This document shows, piece by piece, positions 16,961 through 26,221 of a stretch of 64,000 nucleotides of DNA. Position 1 is the stretch's first letter; every line of letters starts with the position of its first letter. This DNA is from Microbacterium sp. SS28 (GTDB lineage Bacteria; Actinomycetota; Actinomycetes; Actinomycetales; Microbacteriaceae). The notes beneath the pieces are model-generated. The model made no database searches. It saw only the letters and a list, made by a program, of their open reading frames with translations, and had not been told where the DNA came from. The DNA lies in NCBI RefSeq assembly GCF_022761035.1, contig NZ_JAKWJP010000001.1, positions 124,001 to 188,000 of the forward strand. Reading direction: 5' to 3'. The translations under genes were made by a program, and so were the position numbers.

Positions 16961-19900
16961 ATGCCCGCGCCCGAACCCGTCATCGTCTACCCGCCCGAGC
17001 TGCCCGTCAGCGCCGCGCGGGACGAGATCGCGCGCGCCATCCGTGACAACCAGGTCGTCATCGTCGCGGGTGCGACAGGCTCGGGCAAGACGACGCAGCT
17101 CCCCAAGATCTGCCTCGAACTCGGCCGCACGAGCATCGCGCACACGCAGCCTCGCCGCATCGCGGCCCGGTCGATCGCCGAGCGCATCGCCGAGGAGCTC
17201 GAGGTCCCCCTCGGCTCGACCGTCGGCTACAGGGTCCGCTTCACCGACAAGGTCTCGGCCGACACACGCATCGCGCTCATGACCGACGGCATCCTGCTCA
17301 ACGAGATCCATCGCGACCGCCTCCTCCGGCGGTACGACACGATCATCGTCGACGAGGCGCACGAGCGGTCGCTCAACGTCGACTTCCTGCTCGGCTACCT
17401 GACCCGCATCCTGCCGAAGCGTCCCGATCTCAAGGTCATCATCACTTCCGCGACGATCGATCCGCAGAGCTTCGCGAAGCACTTCGGCGCCTCGACGGGC
17501 TCGGCGACCGAGAAGACCCCCGCCCCGATCATCGAGGTCTCCGGCCGCACCTACCCCGTCGAGATCCGCTATCGGGGCGTGGAGGCGGCGGCCGGCGCCG
17601 AATCGGACGACGTCGACGGCATCACGGCCGCCCTGCGCGAACTCGATCGCGAGCCGGCGGGCGACGTGCTCGTGTTCCTTCCGGGCGAGGCCGAGATCCG
17701 GGATGCCATGGATGCCGTCCGCGGCATGTACGCGAAGGATGCCGCACCCACGGAGGTCCTCCCCCTCTACGGGCGGCTGAGCTCGGCCGAGCAGCACCGC
17801 GTCTTCGAGCGCTCGACGGTCGCGGGCGTGCGGCGGCGCGTCATCCTCGCGACGAACGTCGCCGAGACGAGCCTCACGGTTCCCGGCATCCGGTACGTCG
17901 TCGACACGGGGACGGCGCGCATCTCGCGCTACAGCAACCGCACGAAGATCCAGCAGCTGCCGATCGAGGCGATCTCGCAGGCATCGGCGCAGCAGCGCTC
18001 GGGACGCGCGGGTCGCACGGCGCCGGGCATCGCGATCCGGCTGTACTCCGAGGACGACTTCGAGCGGCGCGAGGAGTTCACCGAGCCCGAGATCCTCCGC
18101 ACGAGCCTCGCCTCCGTCATCCTCCAGATGCTGTCGCTCGGGTTCGGCGACATCTCGGAGTTCCCCTTCCTCACGCCGCCCGACTCCCGCGGCGTCAGAG
18201 CCGCCTTCGACCTGCTCGTCGAGCTCGGCGCCGTCACAGAAACCCGACCGGGCGCCGATCGCGGCGAGCCGAGGCGCGGCCCGCGCCTCACCGACCTGGG
18301 GCGCGAGATCTCGCGCCTGCCGATCGACCCGCGCTTCGCGCGCATGCTCATCCAGGCTCGGGAGGCCGGCGTCGTTCGCGACATGCTTGCGATCGTCGCC
18401 GGCATGTCGATCCAGGACGTCCGCGAGCGTCCGGAGGAGCGCCGCGAGGAGGCCGACCGGTTCCACGCGCGGTTCGCCGACCCGACGAGCGACTTCCTGA
18501 CGCTCCTGAATCTGTGGAATCACCTGCAGGAGAAGCAGGGTGAGCTCGGCTCGAGCGCCTTCCGCCGCCTGTGCCGCACCGAGCACCTCAACTACGTCCG
18601 CGTGCGCGAGTGGTTCGACGTGCATCGCCAGCTCGCCGCGATCATGGGGAGGCCCAAGACGGCCCGGTCCTCAGAATCTCGGTCATCGAGTAGCGGCGAA
18701 GCCGCGTATCGAGATGCTGAGGCGATCCACAAGGCGATCCTGTCCGGGCTGCTGTCGCACCTCGGGATCCTCGACGAGCGACGGTCCGGTCAGGCGCCTG
18801 CGAAGGGCGGACGGCCCGGCGCTGCCGCGAAGACCCGCCCGTCCGCGGAGTACCTCGGGGCCCGCGGCACGCGGTTCGCGATCTTCCCCGGCTCGGGGCT
18901 CCGCAAGAAGTCCCCGCCCGCCGTCATGGCGGCCGAACTCGTCGAGACCTCGCGCCTGTTCGCCCGCACCGTCGCCGCCGTCGACACGGCCTGGGCGGAA
19001 GAGCTCGCGGGCGACCTCGCCAAGCGCTCGCTGAGCGAGCCGCACTGGTCGAAGTCGGCAGGGGCGGCATCCGCTTACGAGAAGGTGACGCTCTTCGGAG
19101 TCGAGATCATTCCGCGGCGACGCGTCCAGCTCGCCCGCTTCGACCGGCCGTTCGCCCGTGAGCTGTTCGTTCGTCACGCGCTCGTCGAGGGCGATTGGGA
19201 TGTCGCGACCCTCGACACCCGCCTCACGGCCTTCGAGCGCCGCAACCTCGAGCTGCGCCGCCGCCTCGAGAAGATCGAGGAGCGCGAGCGACGCCGCGAC
19301 ATCCTCGCGGGCGACGAGGCCGTCTACGCCTTCTACGATGCGCGCATCCCCCGGGATGTCTTCGACGCCCGCTCGTTCGAGTCGTGGTGGCGGGATGCTT
19401 CCTCCCGCACGCCGCGACTGCTCGACATGACCGAGGCCGACCTCGCGGGCGACGTGCGCCGCAGCGACGAGCGGGACTTCCCTGCGCGCTGGCGGCAGGG
19501 CGATCAGGTGCTCTCGCTCGCCTACCGGTTCGAGCCCGGCGCACCCGACGACGGCGTCACGGCGGTCGTGCCGCTCGCGCTGCTCGCGCAGCTGCGCCCC
19601 GACGGCTTCGACTGGCAGGTGCCGGGCATGCGCGACGAGCTCATCGCGGCGCTCATCCGCTCGCTGCCCAAGGCGATCCGCCGGCACGTCGTGCCCGCCG
19701 CGGATTGGGCCGCCAAGCTCGCGGAGGAGATCGGCGATCAGGGACCCGAGTCCCACGACGGCCTGCCGTCGATGGGTCTGCGGGAGGCCCTCGCTGCGCG
19801 CATCCAGCGCGTCGCGAACCAGCCGGTCACGGCGGCGGACTTCGAGCTCGAGCGCGTGCCGGGTCATCTTCAGGTGTCGTTCCGCGCCCTCGACGAACGC

Positions 19901-20986
19901 GGGCGCGCCGCCGGTGCGAGTCGCGATCTCGCGGAGCTGCAGGAGCGCCTGTCGGGCCGGGCCCGGAACGCCGTCTCGCGGTCGCTGTCCGCGGCAGAGC
20001 GCGCGCCTCGCGCGTCGAGTGAGCGTGGCGAGACGAAACGCCTCGGACCTGCGTCGAATCCCGGCTCGGGCCCCCGCCCGCCGGGCGCGCCCGGCGGTCC
20101 GACCCGCACGAGCGCCTTCGCCGAGCAGACCGGCCTGACGGAGTGGACTTTCGGCGACCTGCCGGACGTCGTCGACACGAAGGTCGCGGGCGGCGTCGTG
20201 CGCGGCTATCCCGCGATCATCGACGAGGGGGCGAGCGTCGCGCTCCGCATCGAGACGACTCCCGAGGCCGCCGCCGCGGCGACGCGGGCAGGAGTCCGCC
20301 GTCTCGTCCTGCTCGCCGTCGCCTCCCCTGCGACGTATGTGCTCGACCACCTGACATCGCCCGAGAAGCTCGCGCTCGCGGCATCCCCCTACCCCTCCGC
20401 GAAGGCGCTCATCGAGGACGCGCGCATCGCCGTGGCGGACGCCGTCATCGCGCGCACCGCCCCCGGCGGAGTCCGCACGCGCGCCGCCTTCGAGGCTGTG
20501 CGCGACGGGCTCTCGGCCGTCGTCGTCGACGAGGTCTTCGAGACCGTGTCGCTCGCGGCGCGGATCCTGACGGCCGCCCGCGACGTCGAGCGCGCGCTGC
20601 GAGACCAGAACTCGCTCACGCTGCTCGGCGCGCTCGGCGACGTCAAGACGCACGTCGCGGGCCTCGTGTTCCCCGGATTCGTCTCGCGCACGGGCACCGC
20701 CCGGCTCGCGCACCTTCCCCGCTATCTGCGCGGCGACCTCGACCGCGTGCGGGCCCTCGCCGACAATCCGGGCAGGGACAGGCAGCGGATGACGGAGTTC
20801 GAGCGGGCCGCGGCGGTGTACGCCGAAGCGGGAGGCGTCATCCCGTCGCCCGCCGACGCACCCGCTTCGCTGGCGCACGTGCGCTGGCTGCTCGAGGAGT
20901 ACCGCGTGAGCCTTTTCGCGCAGTCGCTCGGAACCGCCGAGCCCGTGTCGATGCAGCGCATCCAGAAGACGCTGCGCGGCTCCTGA
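16961..20986 (+). CDS. hrpA: ATP-dependent RNA helicase HrpA (DEAH box)
   Basis: A 1341-residue DEAH-box helicase matching the HrpA length of about 1300. Walker A GATGSGKT is at residues 37-44 and DEAH at 131-134; IITSATIDP, GRTYPVEIRY, NVAETSLTVPGIRYVVDTG and QRSGRAGRTAPG give motifs III-VI. The helicase-associated, OB and long C-terminal DUF3418-like parts follow. HrpA works in mRNA processing and ribosome rescue in other bacteria. Oddity: bases 18671-18720 are a genomic palindromic repeat read in frame, encoding a low-complexity Ser-rich stretch (SSESRSSSSGEAAYRD) between the winged-helix/ratchet region and the C-terminal part. The frame is intact on both sides. Confidence 0.95.
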   Translation: MPAPEPVIVYPPELPVSAARDEIARAIRDNQVVIVAGATGSGKTTQLPKICLELGRTSIAHTQPRRIAARSIAERIAEELEVPLGSTVGYRVRFTDKVSADTRIALMTDGILLNEIHRDRLLRRYDTIIVDEAHERSLNVDFLLGYLTRILPKRPDLKVIITSATIDPQSFAKHFGASTGSATEKTPAPIIEVSGRTYPVEIRYRGVEAAAGAESDDVDGITAALRELDREPAGDVLVFLPGEAEIRDAMDAVRGMYAKDAAPTEVLPLYGRLSSAEQHRVFERSTVAGVRRRVILATNVAETSLTVPGIRYVVDTGTARISRYSNRTKIQQLPIEAISQASAQQRSGRAGRTAPGIAIRLYSEDDFERREEFTEPEILRTSLASVILQMLSLGFGDISEFPFLTPPDSRGVRAAFDLLVELGAVTETRPGADRGEPRRGPRLTDLGREISRLPIDPRFARMLIQAREAGVVRDMLAIVAGMSIQDVRERPEERREEADRFHARFADPTSDFLTLLNLWNHLQEKQGELGSSAFRRLCRTEHLNYVRVREWFDVHRQLAAIMGRPKTARSSESRSSSSGEAAYRDAEAIHKAILSGLLSHLGILDERRSGQAPAKGGRPGAAAKTRPSAEYLGARGTRFAIFPGSGLRKKSPPAVMAAELVETSRLFARTVAAVDTAWAEELAGDLAKRSLSEPHWSKSAGAASAYEKVTLFGVEIIPRRRVQLARFDRPFARELFVRHALVEGDWDVATLDTRLTAFERRNLELRRRLEKIEERERRRDILAGDEAVYAFYDARIPRDVFDARSFESWWRDASSRTPRLLDMTEADLAGDVRRSDERDFPARWRQGDQVLSLAYRFEPGAPDDGVTAVVPLALLAQLRPDGFDWQVPGMRDELIAALIRSLPKAIRRHVVPAADWAAKLAEEIGDQGPESHDGLPSMGLREALAARIQRVANQPVTAADFELERVPGHLQVSFRALDERGRAAGASRDLAELQERLSGRARNAVSRSLSAAERAPRASSERGETKRLGPASNPGSGPRPPGAPGGPTRTSAFAEQTGLTEWTFGDLPDVVDTKVAGGVVRGYPAIIDEGASVALRIETTPEAAAAATRAGVRRLVLLAVASPATYVLDHLTSPEKLALAASPYPSAKALIEDARIAVADAVIARTAPGGVRTRAAFEAVRDGLSAVVVDEVFETVSLAARILTAARDVERALRDQNSLTLLGALGDVKTHVAGLVFPGFVSRTGTARLAHLPRYLRGDLDRVRALADNPGRDRQRMTEFERAAAVYAEAGGVIPSPADAPASLAHVRWLLEEYRVSLFAQSLGTAEPVSMQRIQKTLRGS
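18671..18720. repeat. Interspersed palindromic element inside hrpA
   Basis: A 50-bp hairpin-forming element. Outer arms TCAGAATCTCG and CGAGATGCTGA differ at one position; inner arms GCGGC and GCCGC flank GAA. Its inner part (GTAGCGGCGAAGCCGCGTA between two TCGA blocks) resembles a repeat I recognise from intergenic regions of many Microbacteriaceae genomes; that recognition is from memory. Here it is in frame with hrpA. No second full copy was seen in this window. Confidence 0.7.
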
Positions 20987-21047
20987 CCCGGCGCGTAACA
21001 GCTCGTCACCCTCCGTAACGACGAAACGTCGCGGTCCTGCGCACCCC

Positions 21048-21053
21048 TAGCGT
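21048..21053 (+). promoter_or_regulatory. Likely -10 box upstream of nitroreductase gene
   Basis: TAGCGT ends about 28 bp before the ATG, leaving a short leader with a GGGGG ribosome site. A small palindrome (CGACG-AAA-CGTCG, 21020-21032) lies about where the -35 region and a regulator would sit. Confidence 0.4.
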
Positions 21054-21081
21054 GAAGCACACGGATGAAGGGGGACGACGG

Positions 21082-21912
21082 ATGACGAACATCACGGCGA
21101 CAGCCGAACCGGGCACGGCGGCACGATACGGCGCAGGCGCGGAGGCGCCCGCGATCCTCGATGACGAGCGGGGCGTCATCCCGCTCCTGCTCGCGCACCG
21201 CTCGGTGCGCGCCTTCGCTGCGACGCCCCTCGATGAGGACGTCGTGCCGACGCTCGTCGCCGCCGCACAGTCGGCCTCGACGTCGTCGAACCTGCAGACC
21301 TGGAGCGTCGTCACGGTCTCCGACGCGGGGCACAAGGACCGCATCGCGACGCTCGCGGGCGACCAGGACTTCATCCGCGAGGCTCCGCTCTTCCTCGTCT
21401 TCGTCGCCGACTGGGCGCGCGGCCGATCGATCGCGGCCGATGCGGGAGCCGGCAGTGAAGGCATCGACTTCCTCGACAGCACGCTCGTCGCCGTCATCGA
21501 CGCCGCGATCGCGGCGCAGAACGCCGTCGTGGCGGCCGAGGCGCTGGGCCTCGGCGCCGTGTACGTCGGCGCCGTCCGCAACAGCCCCGGAGAACTCTCC
21601 GACGTGCTCGGACTTCCGCGCGGGTCGTTCCCCGCCGTCGGTGTCGCGATCGGGCACCCGCGCGCCGACGTCCGAACCGCCGTCAAGCCGCGCCTGCCGC
21701 AGTCCGTCGTCCGTCACAGCGAGACGTATCGCGCCGCGGAGTCCGCCGAGATCGCCGCGTACGACGACACGCTCCGCGAGTACAACACGTCGCAGGGCCG
21801 CCCGCGCGCGTGGACGGATGCCGTCGTGGAGCGCGTGCGCAGCGCCGACGCGCTGCACGGCCGCGACCTCCTTCGCGGCATCCTGTACTCGCGCGGTCTC
21901 GCCTCGCGCTGA
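21082..21912 (+). CDS. NADPH-dependent oxidoreductase, nitroreductase family (NfsA/FRP type)
   Basis: A 276-residue FMN protein of the nitroreductase fold. LLLAHRSVRAFAATPLDEDVV is the N-terminal FMN phosphate-binding helix, SASTSSNLQTWSVVTV contributes to FMN binding, and LGLGAVYVGAVRN with LPRGSFPAVGVAIGHP is the typical NfsA/FRP C-terminal half. Likely two-electron reduction of quinones, flavins or nitro compounds using NADPH; substrate unknown. The ATG at 21082 has a GGGGG ribosome site; an upstream in-frame start lies too close to the promoter. The next gene, another quinone-type reductase, follows in the same direction with its own AGGAGG, so they may form a redox-stress pair. Confidence 0.92.
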   Translation: MTNITATAEPGTAARYGAGAEAPAILDDERGVIPLLLAHRSVRAFAATPLDEDVVPTLVAAAQSASTSSNLQTWSVVTVSDAGHKDRIATLAGDQDFIREAPLFLVFVADWARGRSIAADAGAGSEGIDFLDSTLVAVIDAAIAAQNAVVAAEALGLGAVYVGAVRNSPGELSDVLGLPRGSFPAVGVAIGHPRADVRTAVKPRLPQSVVRHSETYRAAESAEIAAYDDTLREYNTSQGRPRAWTDAVVERVRSADALHGRDLLRGILYSRGLASR

Positions 21913-21968
21913 CCAGCGACCCGGATCCCGCCGGAATAGTCCGCAGACCACAGGAGGTTGGGCCCGAC

Positions 21969-22910
21969 ATGACCCACGCGATCGTCTACTCGCAGTTCGG
22001 AGGGCCCGAGGTCCTCACCCTGGCCGAGGTTCCCGCGGCCGAGCCCGCCGCCGGCGAGCTCGGCGTCCGCGTCGAGGCGGCGGGCGTCAATCCGATCGAC
22101 TGGAAGGTGCGCTCGGGACTGCGTCCGAGCGGCGCACTCACCGAGCCTCGACGCGTGGGCGGCGATCTGGGCGGCGTCGTGACAGCCGTCGGCCCCGGCG
22201 TGGACGGCTTCCGCGTGGGCGATCCGGTCGCCGTCTTCGGCGTGCAGGGCGGGTACGCGACGGACGTCGTCGTGCCGGCCGGGAAGGCGCACGTGCGGCC
22301 CGGAGGCGTCTCCGCGGCCGAGGCGGCAGGGCTCGGCATCCCGGGGGGCACGGCGTATCAGGCGGTCCGCTCGCTGAGCGTCGGCCCGGGCGACACGCTC
22401 CTCGTGCACGGCGGCTCGGGCGCCGTCGGCCAGGCCATCATCCAGTTCGCGATCCTGTGGGGCGCGACCGTCGTCGCGACGTCGTCCGAGCGGCGCTTCG
22501 ACCGCCTGCGCGAGCTCGGGGCCATTCCCGTCGCCTACGGCGAAGGACTCGCGGACCGCGTGCGCGCCGCGGCCCCCGACGGCGTCACGGTCATCATCGA
22601 CGCCGCCGGCACCGATGAGGCGCTCGAGACCTCGATCGAGCTGCTCGCCGACAAGAGCCGTATCGCGACGATCGTGCGGGGTCGGGATGCCGCGGCGCTC
22701 GGCATCCGCGCGTTCGGGGGCGGCAGTCCCGAGGCGCTCACGCCGCAGCAGCTCGCGTGGCGTGCCGAAGCGGTGCCCGTCGCTCTCAACCTCATCGCAG
22801 CCGGGGCGTTCTCGATCGAGCTCGGTCCGTCGTTCCCGCTCGCCGAGGCGGGTCAGGCCCACCAGGTCGTGCAGGACGGCGTCGACGGCAAGGTCGTGCT
22901 GCTCCCCTAG
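21969..22910 (+). CDS. NADP-dependent MDR oxidoreductase (quinone-reductase-like alcohol dehydrogenase)
   Basis: A 313-residue zinc-independent member of the medium-chain dehydrogenase superfamily. N-terminal GroES-like domain has AAGVNPIDWKVRSG and GGDLGGVVTAVGPGV; the Rossmann motif DTLLVHGGSGAVGQAIIQFAI lies in the middle. No structural zinc cysteines are seen, typical of quinone oxidoreductases. AGGAGG precedes the ATG by about 10 nt. Its TAG stop lies within CTAG, which also supplies the stop codon of the convergent sulfurtransferase gene, so the two coding regions overlap by 4 bp tail to tail. Confidence 0.93.
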   Translation: MTHAIVYSQFGGPEVLTLAEVPAAEPAAGELGVRVEAAGVNPIDWKVRSGLRPSGALTEPRRVGGDLGGVVTAVGPGVDGFRVGDPVAVFGVQGGYATDVVVPAGKAHVRPGGVSAAEAAGLGIPGGTAYQAVRSLSVGPGDTLLVHGGSGAVGQAIIQFAILWGATVVATSSERRFDRLRELGAIPVAYGEGLADRVRAAAPDGVTVIIDAAGTDEALETSIELLADKSRIATIVRGRDAAALGIRAFGGGSPEALTPQQLAWRAEAVPVALNLIAAGAFSIELGPSFPLAEAGQAHQVVQDGVDGKVVLLP

Positions 22911-23746
22911 CGCGCAGGCCCCGTCGCCACGGGGCGGCCGGGCGTGTTCGACCACTGGCTCCACGAACCGGGATACACGGTGACGGCGATGCCGGCGACC
23001 GCCCCCGCGAGGGCCGTGTGCGCCGCCGTGAGGCCCGACCCGCAGTAGGCGGCGACAGGCGTGTCGTCGGTCGCGCCGACGGCGGCGAAGGCCTCGCGCA
23101 GGGCGCCCTGCTCGGCGAACCCGTCTCCGACGAGCAGCGCTCCCGCCGGCAGGTTGACTGCACCGGGGATGTGGCCGGCGACGGGGTCGTACGGCTCGGT
23201 CTCGCCGCGGTAGCGCTCGGGCGCCCGCGCGTCCAGCAGCACGCCGTGCTCGGGCCAGGCCGCAGCCTCGTCGATCGTCGCCACGTCGGCGCGCAGCTCG
23301 GTCAGCGTGATCGAGCCGCGCCGCGGCACCGTGTGGCCCGCCTCGAGCGGCAGGCCCGCGGCCGTCCACGCCGACAGCCCGCCGTCCAGCACGCGCACGT
23401 CGGCGACGCCCGAGCCGCGCAAGAGCCACCATGCCCGTGCTGCAGCGACGGAACGGTAGTCGTCGTACACGACGACGGCATCGCCGTCGTCGAGGCCCCA
23501 ACCCCGCGCGGCATCCTGCAGCACGTCTCGGGACGGAAGCGGATGCCGTCCCTCGGACGGGGCGCCGTGCGTCGAGAGCTCGCTTTCCATGTCGACGAAC
23601 ACGGCGCCGGGCAGGTGTCCCGCGAGGTACTCGGCCCGCCCGTCCGGGCGCTCGAGGCGATACCGCACATCGAGGATCCGGATGCGGTCGCCCGCCTCGA
23701 GGCGGGCTCGCAGGTCGTCGACGGAAATGAGTGGGGTTGCGTGCAT
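22907..23746 (-). CDS. Thiosulfate / 3-mercaptopyruvate sulfurtransferase (two-domain rhodanese)
   Basis: A 279-residue tandem rhodanese. The N-terminal domain is the inactive copy (ILDVRYRLE, AVVVYDDYRSVAAARAWW with Asp where the cysteine would be). The C-terminal domain has the active loop AAYCGSGLTA. CGSGxTA is a loop type often linked to 3-mercaptopyruvate use; substrate is inference. GAGGA lies about 9 nt before the ATG. Divergent from metY across 80 bp, a sensible sulfur-metabolism pairing. Confidence 0.94.
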   Translation of the reverse strand: MHATPLISVDDLRARLEAGDRIRILDVRYRLERPDGRAEYLAGHLPGAVFVDMESELSTHGAPSEGRHPLPSRDVLQDAARGWGLDDGDAVVVYDDYRSVAAARAWWLLRGSGVADVRVLDGGLSAWTAAGLPLEAGHTVPRRGSITLTELRADVATIDEAAAWPEHGVLLDARAPERYRGETEPYDPVAGHIPGAVNLPAGALLVGDGFAEQGALREAFAAVGATDDTPVAAYCGSGLTAAHTALAGAVAGIAVTVYPGSWSQWSNTPGRPVATGPAR

Positions 23747-23814
23747 ATCGGAATCCTCACACGCGCGGCTGCAACAGTTCGCAACACCGGAATACGCAAT
23801 CGGGGCGCACCCGC

Positions 23815-23820
23815 GACAAT
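23815..23820 (+). promoter_or_regulatory. Possible -10 box of metY (leaderless)
   Basis: GACAAT, four of six matches to TATAAT including A2, A5 and T6, is followed by 6 nt and the ATG at 23827. No Shine-Dalgarno sequence is present. Confidence 0.4.
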
Positions 23821-23826
23821 TGACGA

Positions 23827-25188
23827 ATGTCTTCCTCCCCCCGCCGCCAGGGCTTCGCCACGGCCCAGGTGCAGGCCGGGTACGACCCGGGTCTTGCGCA
23901 GAACACCGCCGTCGCGCCGATCTACCAGTCGTCCGCCTACCAGTTCGCCTCGCTCGCCGACGCCCGCGACCTCTTCGCGCTGCGCAAGCCCGGCAACATC
24001 TACAGCCGCAACGCCAACCCGACGCAGCTCGTCTTCGAAGAGCGCGTCGCCGCGCTCGAGGGCGGACGCGCGGCCGCCGCCGTCGCCTCGGGGCAGGCGG
24101 CCGTCGCCGTGACGCTCCTGGCCCTCGCGAAGTCCGGCGAGCACATCGTCGCGGGGCGGCAGATCTACGGCGGCACGGTCGACCTGCTGCAGGACACCTT
24201 CGCCGACTGGGGCATCGACGTCACGTTCGTCGATCAGGACGACATCGAGGCGTGGCGCGCCGCCGTCCGCCCCGAGACCCGCGCGCTGTTCGGCGAATCG
24301 ATCACCAATCCGCTCGCGCAGGTGCTCGACATCCGCGCCGTCGCCGACGTCGCGCACGAGGCCGGCGTGCCGCTCGTGATCGACAACACCGTGGCGACGC
24401 CCGCGCTCATCCGGCCGGGCGAGTACGGCGCCGACTTCGTCGTCCACTCGGCCACGAAGTACCTCGGCGGCCACGGCACGTCGCTCGGCGGGGTCGTCGT
24501 CGACCTCGGCACGTTCGACTTCGGCGCCGAGCCCGAGCGCTGGCCCCAGCTGACGCAGCCCTACGCCCGCGTGCGCGATCTCGTGCTGTGGGACCACTTC
24601 GGCGCCGAGGGCTTCGCGTTCGTCGCGCTCGTCAAGTCGAAGTACGTGCACGACCTCGGCCCCTCGATCTCGCCCTTCAACGCCTTCCAGCTGCTGCAGG
24701 GCATCGAGACCCTCGAGCTGCGCATGGCGCGGCACAGCGCCTCCGCGCTCACGGTCGCGCAGTTCCTCGCCAGCCACCCCGCCGTCGCGAAGGTGCACCA
24801 CCCGCTGCTGTCCACCTCGCCGTGGCACGACCTGGCCCTGCGCTACGCGCCCGACGGCGCGGCATCCGTCTTCGCCTTCGACCTCGTCTCGACGGGTGAC
24901 CCCGAGGACGACTGGGAGAAGGTGCAGTCCTTCGTCGACTCGCTCGAGGTCGTGCGGCTCGTCGCCAACATCGGCGACGCGCGCAGCCTCGTCGCGCACC
25001 CCGCGTCGATGACCCACAGCCACCTCACCGAGGAGCAGTTCGCCGAGGCGGGCATCACGGGGACGACGATCCGGCTCTCGATCGGCCTCGAGGACCCGGC
25101 CGACATCGTGGCCGATCTCGCGCGCTCGCTCGACCTCGTGACGGACGTCGTCGCCGAAGCGGAGCAGGCACTCACCCAGGCGCACTGA
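23827..25188 (+). CDS. metY: O-acetylhomoserine sulfhydrylase
   Basis: A 453-residue PLP enzyme of the Cys/Met-metabolism family making homocysteine from O-acetylhomoserine and sulfide. Hallmarks: FATAQVQAGYDPG at the N-terminus, YSRNANPTQLVFEERVAALEGG, DNTVATPALIRPGEYGADFVVHSATKYLGGHGTSLGGVV with the PLP lysine in SATKYLGG, and a C-terminal IRLSIGLEDPADI. The length of about 450 separates it from the shorter cystathionine gamma-synthase and lyase enzymes. Monocistronic in appearance, divergent from a rhodanese; no SAM riboswitch is recognisable upstream. Confidence 0.96.
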   Translation: MSSSPRRQGFATAQVQAGYDPGLAQNTAVAPIYQSSAYQFASLADARDLFALRKPGNIYSRNANPTQLVFEERVAALEGGRAAAAVASGQAAVAVTLLALAKSGEHIVAGRQIYGGTVDLLQDTFADWGIDVTFVDQDDIEAWRAAVRPETRALFGESITNPLAQVLDIRAVADVAHEAGVPLVIDNTVATPALIRPGEYGADFVVHSATKYLGGHGTSLGGVVVDLGTFDFGAEPERWPQLTQPYARVRDLVLWDHFGAEGFAFVALVKSKYVHDLGPSISPFNAFQLLQGIETLELRMARHSASALTVAQFLASHPAVAKVHHPLLSTSPWHDLALRYAPDGAASVFAFDLVSTGDPEDDWEKVQSFVDSLEVVRLVANIGDARSLVAHPASMTHSHLTEEQFAEAGITGTTIRLSIGLEDPADIVADLARSLDLVTDVVAEAEQALTQAH

Positions 25189-25209
25189 GCGCGGCGCGAG
25201 CGCGCTCGC

Positions 25210-25215
25210 TACGCT
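25210..25215 (+). promoter_or_regulatory. -10 box of Gfo/Idh/MocA gene (leaderless)
   Basis: TACGCT followed by CGGGGC (6 nt) and the ATG at 25222. No ribosome site at usable distance. Confidence 0.6.
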
Positions 25216-25221
25216 CGGGGC

Positions 25222-26220
25222 ATGACCTCTCCCGACCCCTCCGGCCTGCGCTGGGGCATTCTGGCAACCGGCGGCATCGCGCACGCCTTCACGAAAGACC
25301 TGCGCACCGCGGGGCTCGACATCGCCGCCGTCGGCTCGCGCCGTGCGGAGGCCGCGCGCGCCTTCGCCGACGAGTACGGGATCCCGCACGCGCACGGCTC
25401 GTACGAGGAGCTGGTCTCGGACCCCGACGTCGACATCGTCTACATCGCGACGCCGCACCCTTCCCACGCCGAGAACGCGATCCTCGCGCTCGAGCACGGC
25501 AAGCACGTGCTCGTCGAGAAGCCGTTCACGCTGACGGGCGCCGAAGCAGCCCGCGTGCGCGACGTCGCGGCCGAGCGCGGTCTGCTCGCGATGGAAGCCA
25601 TGTGGACGCGGTACCTCCCCCACATGATCCGCATCCGCGAGCTCGTCGCCTCGGGCGCGCTCGGCGAGGTGCGCGGGCTCTTCGCCGACCACACGCAGAG
25701 GCTCCCCACCGACCCCGCGCATCGACTCAATGCGATCGAGCTCGGCGGCGGCGCACTCCTCGACCTGGGCATCTACCCGGTGTCGTTCGCGTGGGACATC
25801 CTCGGCGCCCCCGTCTCGATCACGGCATCCGCCCGACTCATCGAGACCGGCGTCGACAGCGAGGTCGCGACGATCTTCACCCACGCGAGCGGCGCCGTCT
25901 CGACGACGCTGTCGGCCGCGCGCTCCGCGGGACCGAACACGGCGCACATCATCGGCACGGAGGCCCGCATCGACATCGACCGCGTCTGGTACTCGCCGAC
26001 GTCGTTCCGGCTCATCGCTCCGGACGGCACGGTGCTCGAGGACTACGTCTCGCATAACGAGGGCCGGGGCATGCAGTTCCAGGCGCTCGCGGCCGAGGGG
26101 TACATCGCGGCTGGACAGTCCGACAGCGACATCCTGCCGATCGAGGAGACTGTCGCGATCATGGAGTCCCTCGACGAGGTGCGCCGCCTCATCGGCGTGC
26201 GCTACCCGCAGGAGTCCTGA
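25222..26220 (+). CDS. Gfo/Idh/MocA family NAD(P)-dependent oxidoreductase
   Basis: A 332-residue sugar- or polyol-type dehydrogenase. The N-terminal Rossmann domain starts RWGILATGGIAHAFTKDLR; VYIATPHPSHAENAILALEHGKHVLVEKPF contains the EKP motif whose lysine helps bind cofactor and substrate. The C-terminal half (GGGALLDLGIYPVSFAWDILG) matches dihydrodiol-dehydrogenase-like members. Substrate cannot be told from sequence. The NYN-domain gene begins 1 bp after its stop, so the two are probably cotranscribed from the leaderless promoter, although their functions look unrelated. Confidence 0.94.
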   Translation: MTSPDPSGLRWGILATGGIAHAFTKDLRTAGLDIAAVGSRRAEAARAFADEYGIPHAHGSYEELVSDPDVDIVYIATPHPSHAENAILALEHGKHVLVEKPFTLTGAEAARVRDVAAERGLLAMEAMWTRYLPHMIRIRELVASGALGEVRGLFADHTQRLPTDPAHRLNAIELGGGALLDLGIYPVSFAWDILGAPVSITASARLIETGVDSEVATIFTHASGAVSTTLSAARSAGPNTAHIIGTEARIDIDRVWYSPTSFRLIAPDGTVLEDYVSHNEGRGMQFQALAAEGYIAAGQSDSDILPIEETVAIMESLDEVRRLIGVRYPQES

Positions 26221-26221
26221 C

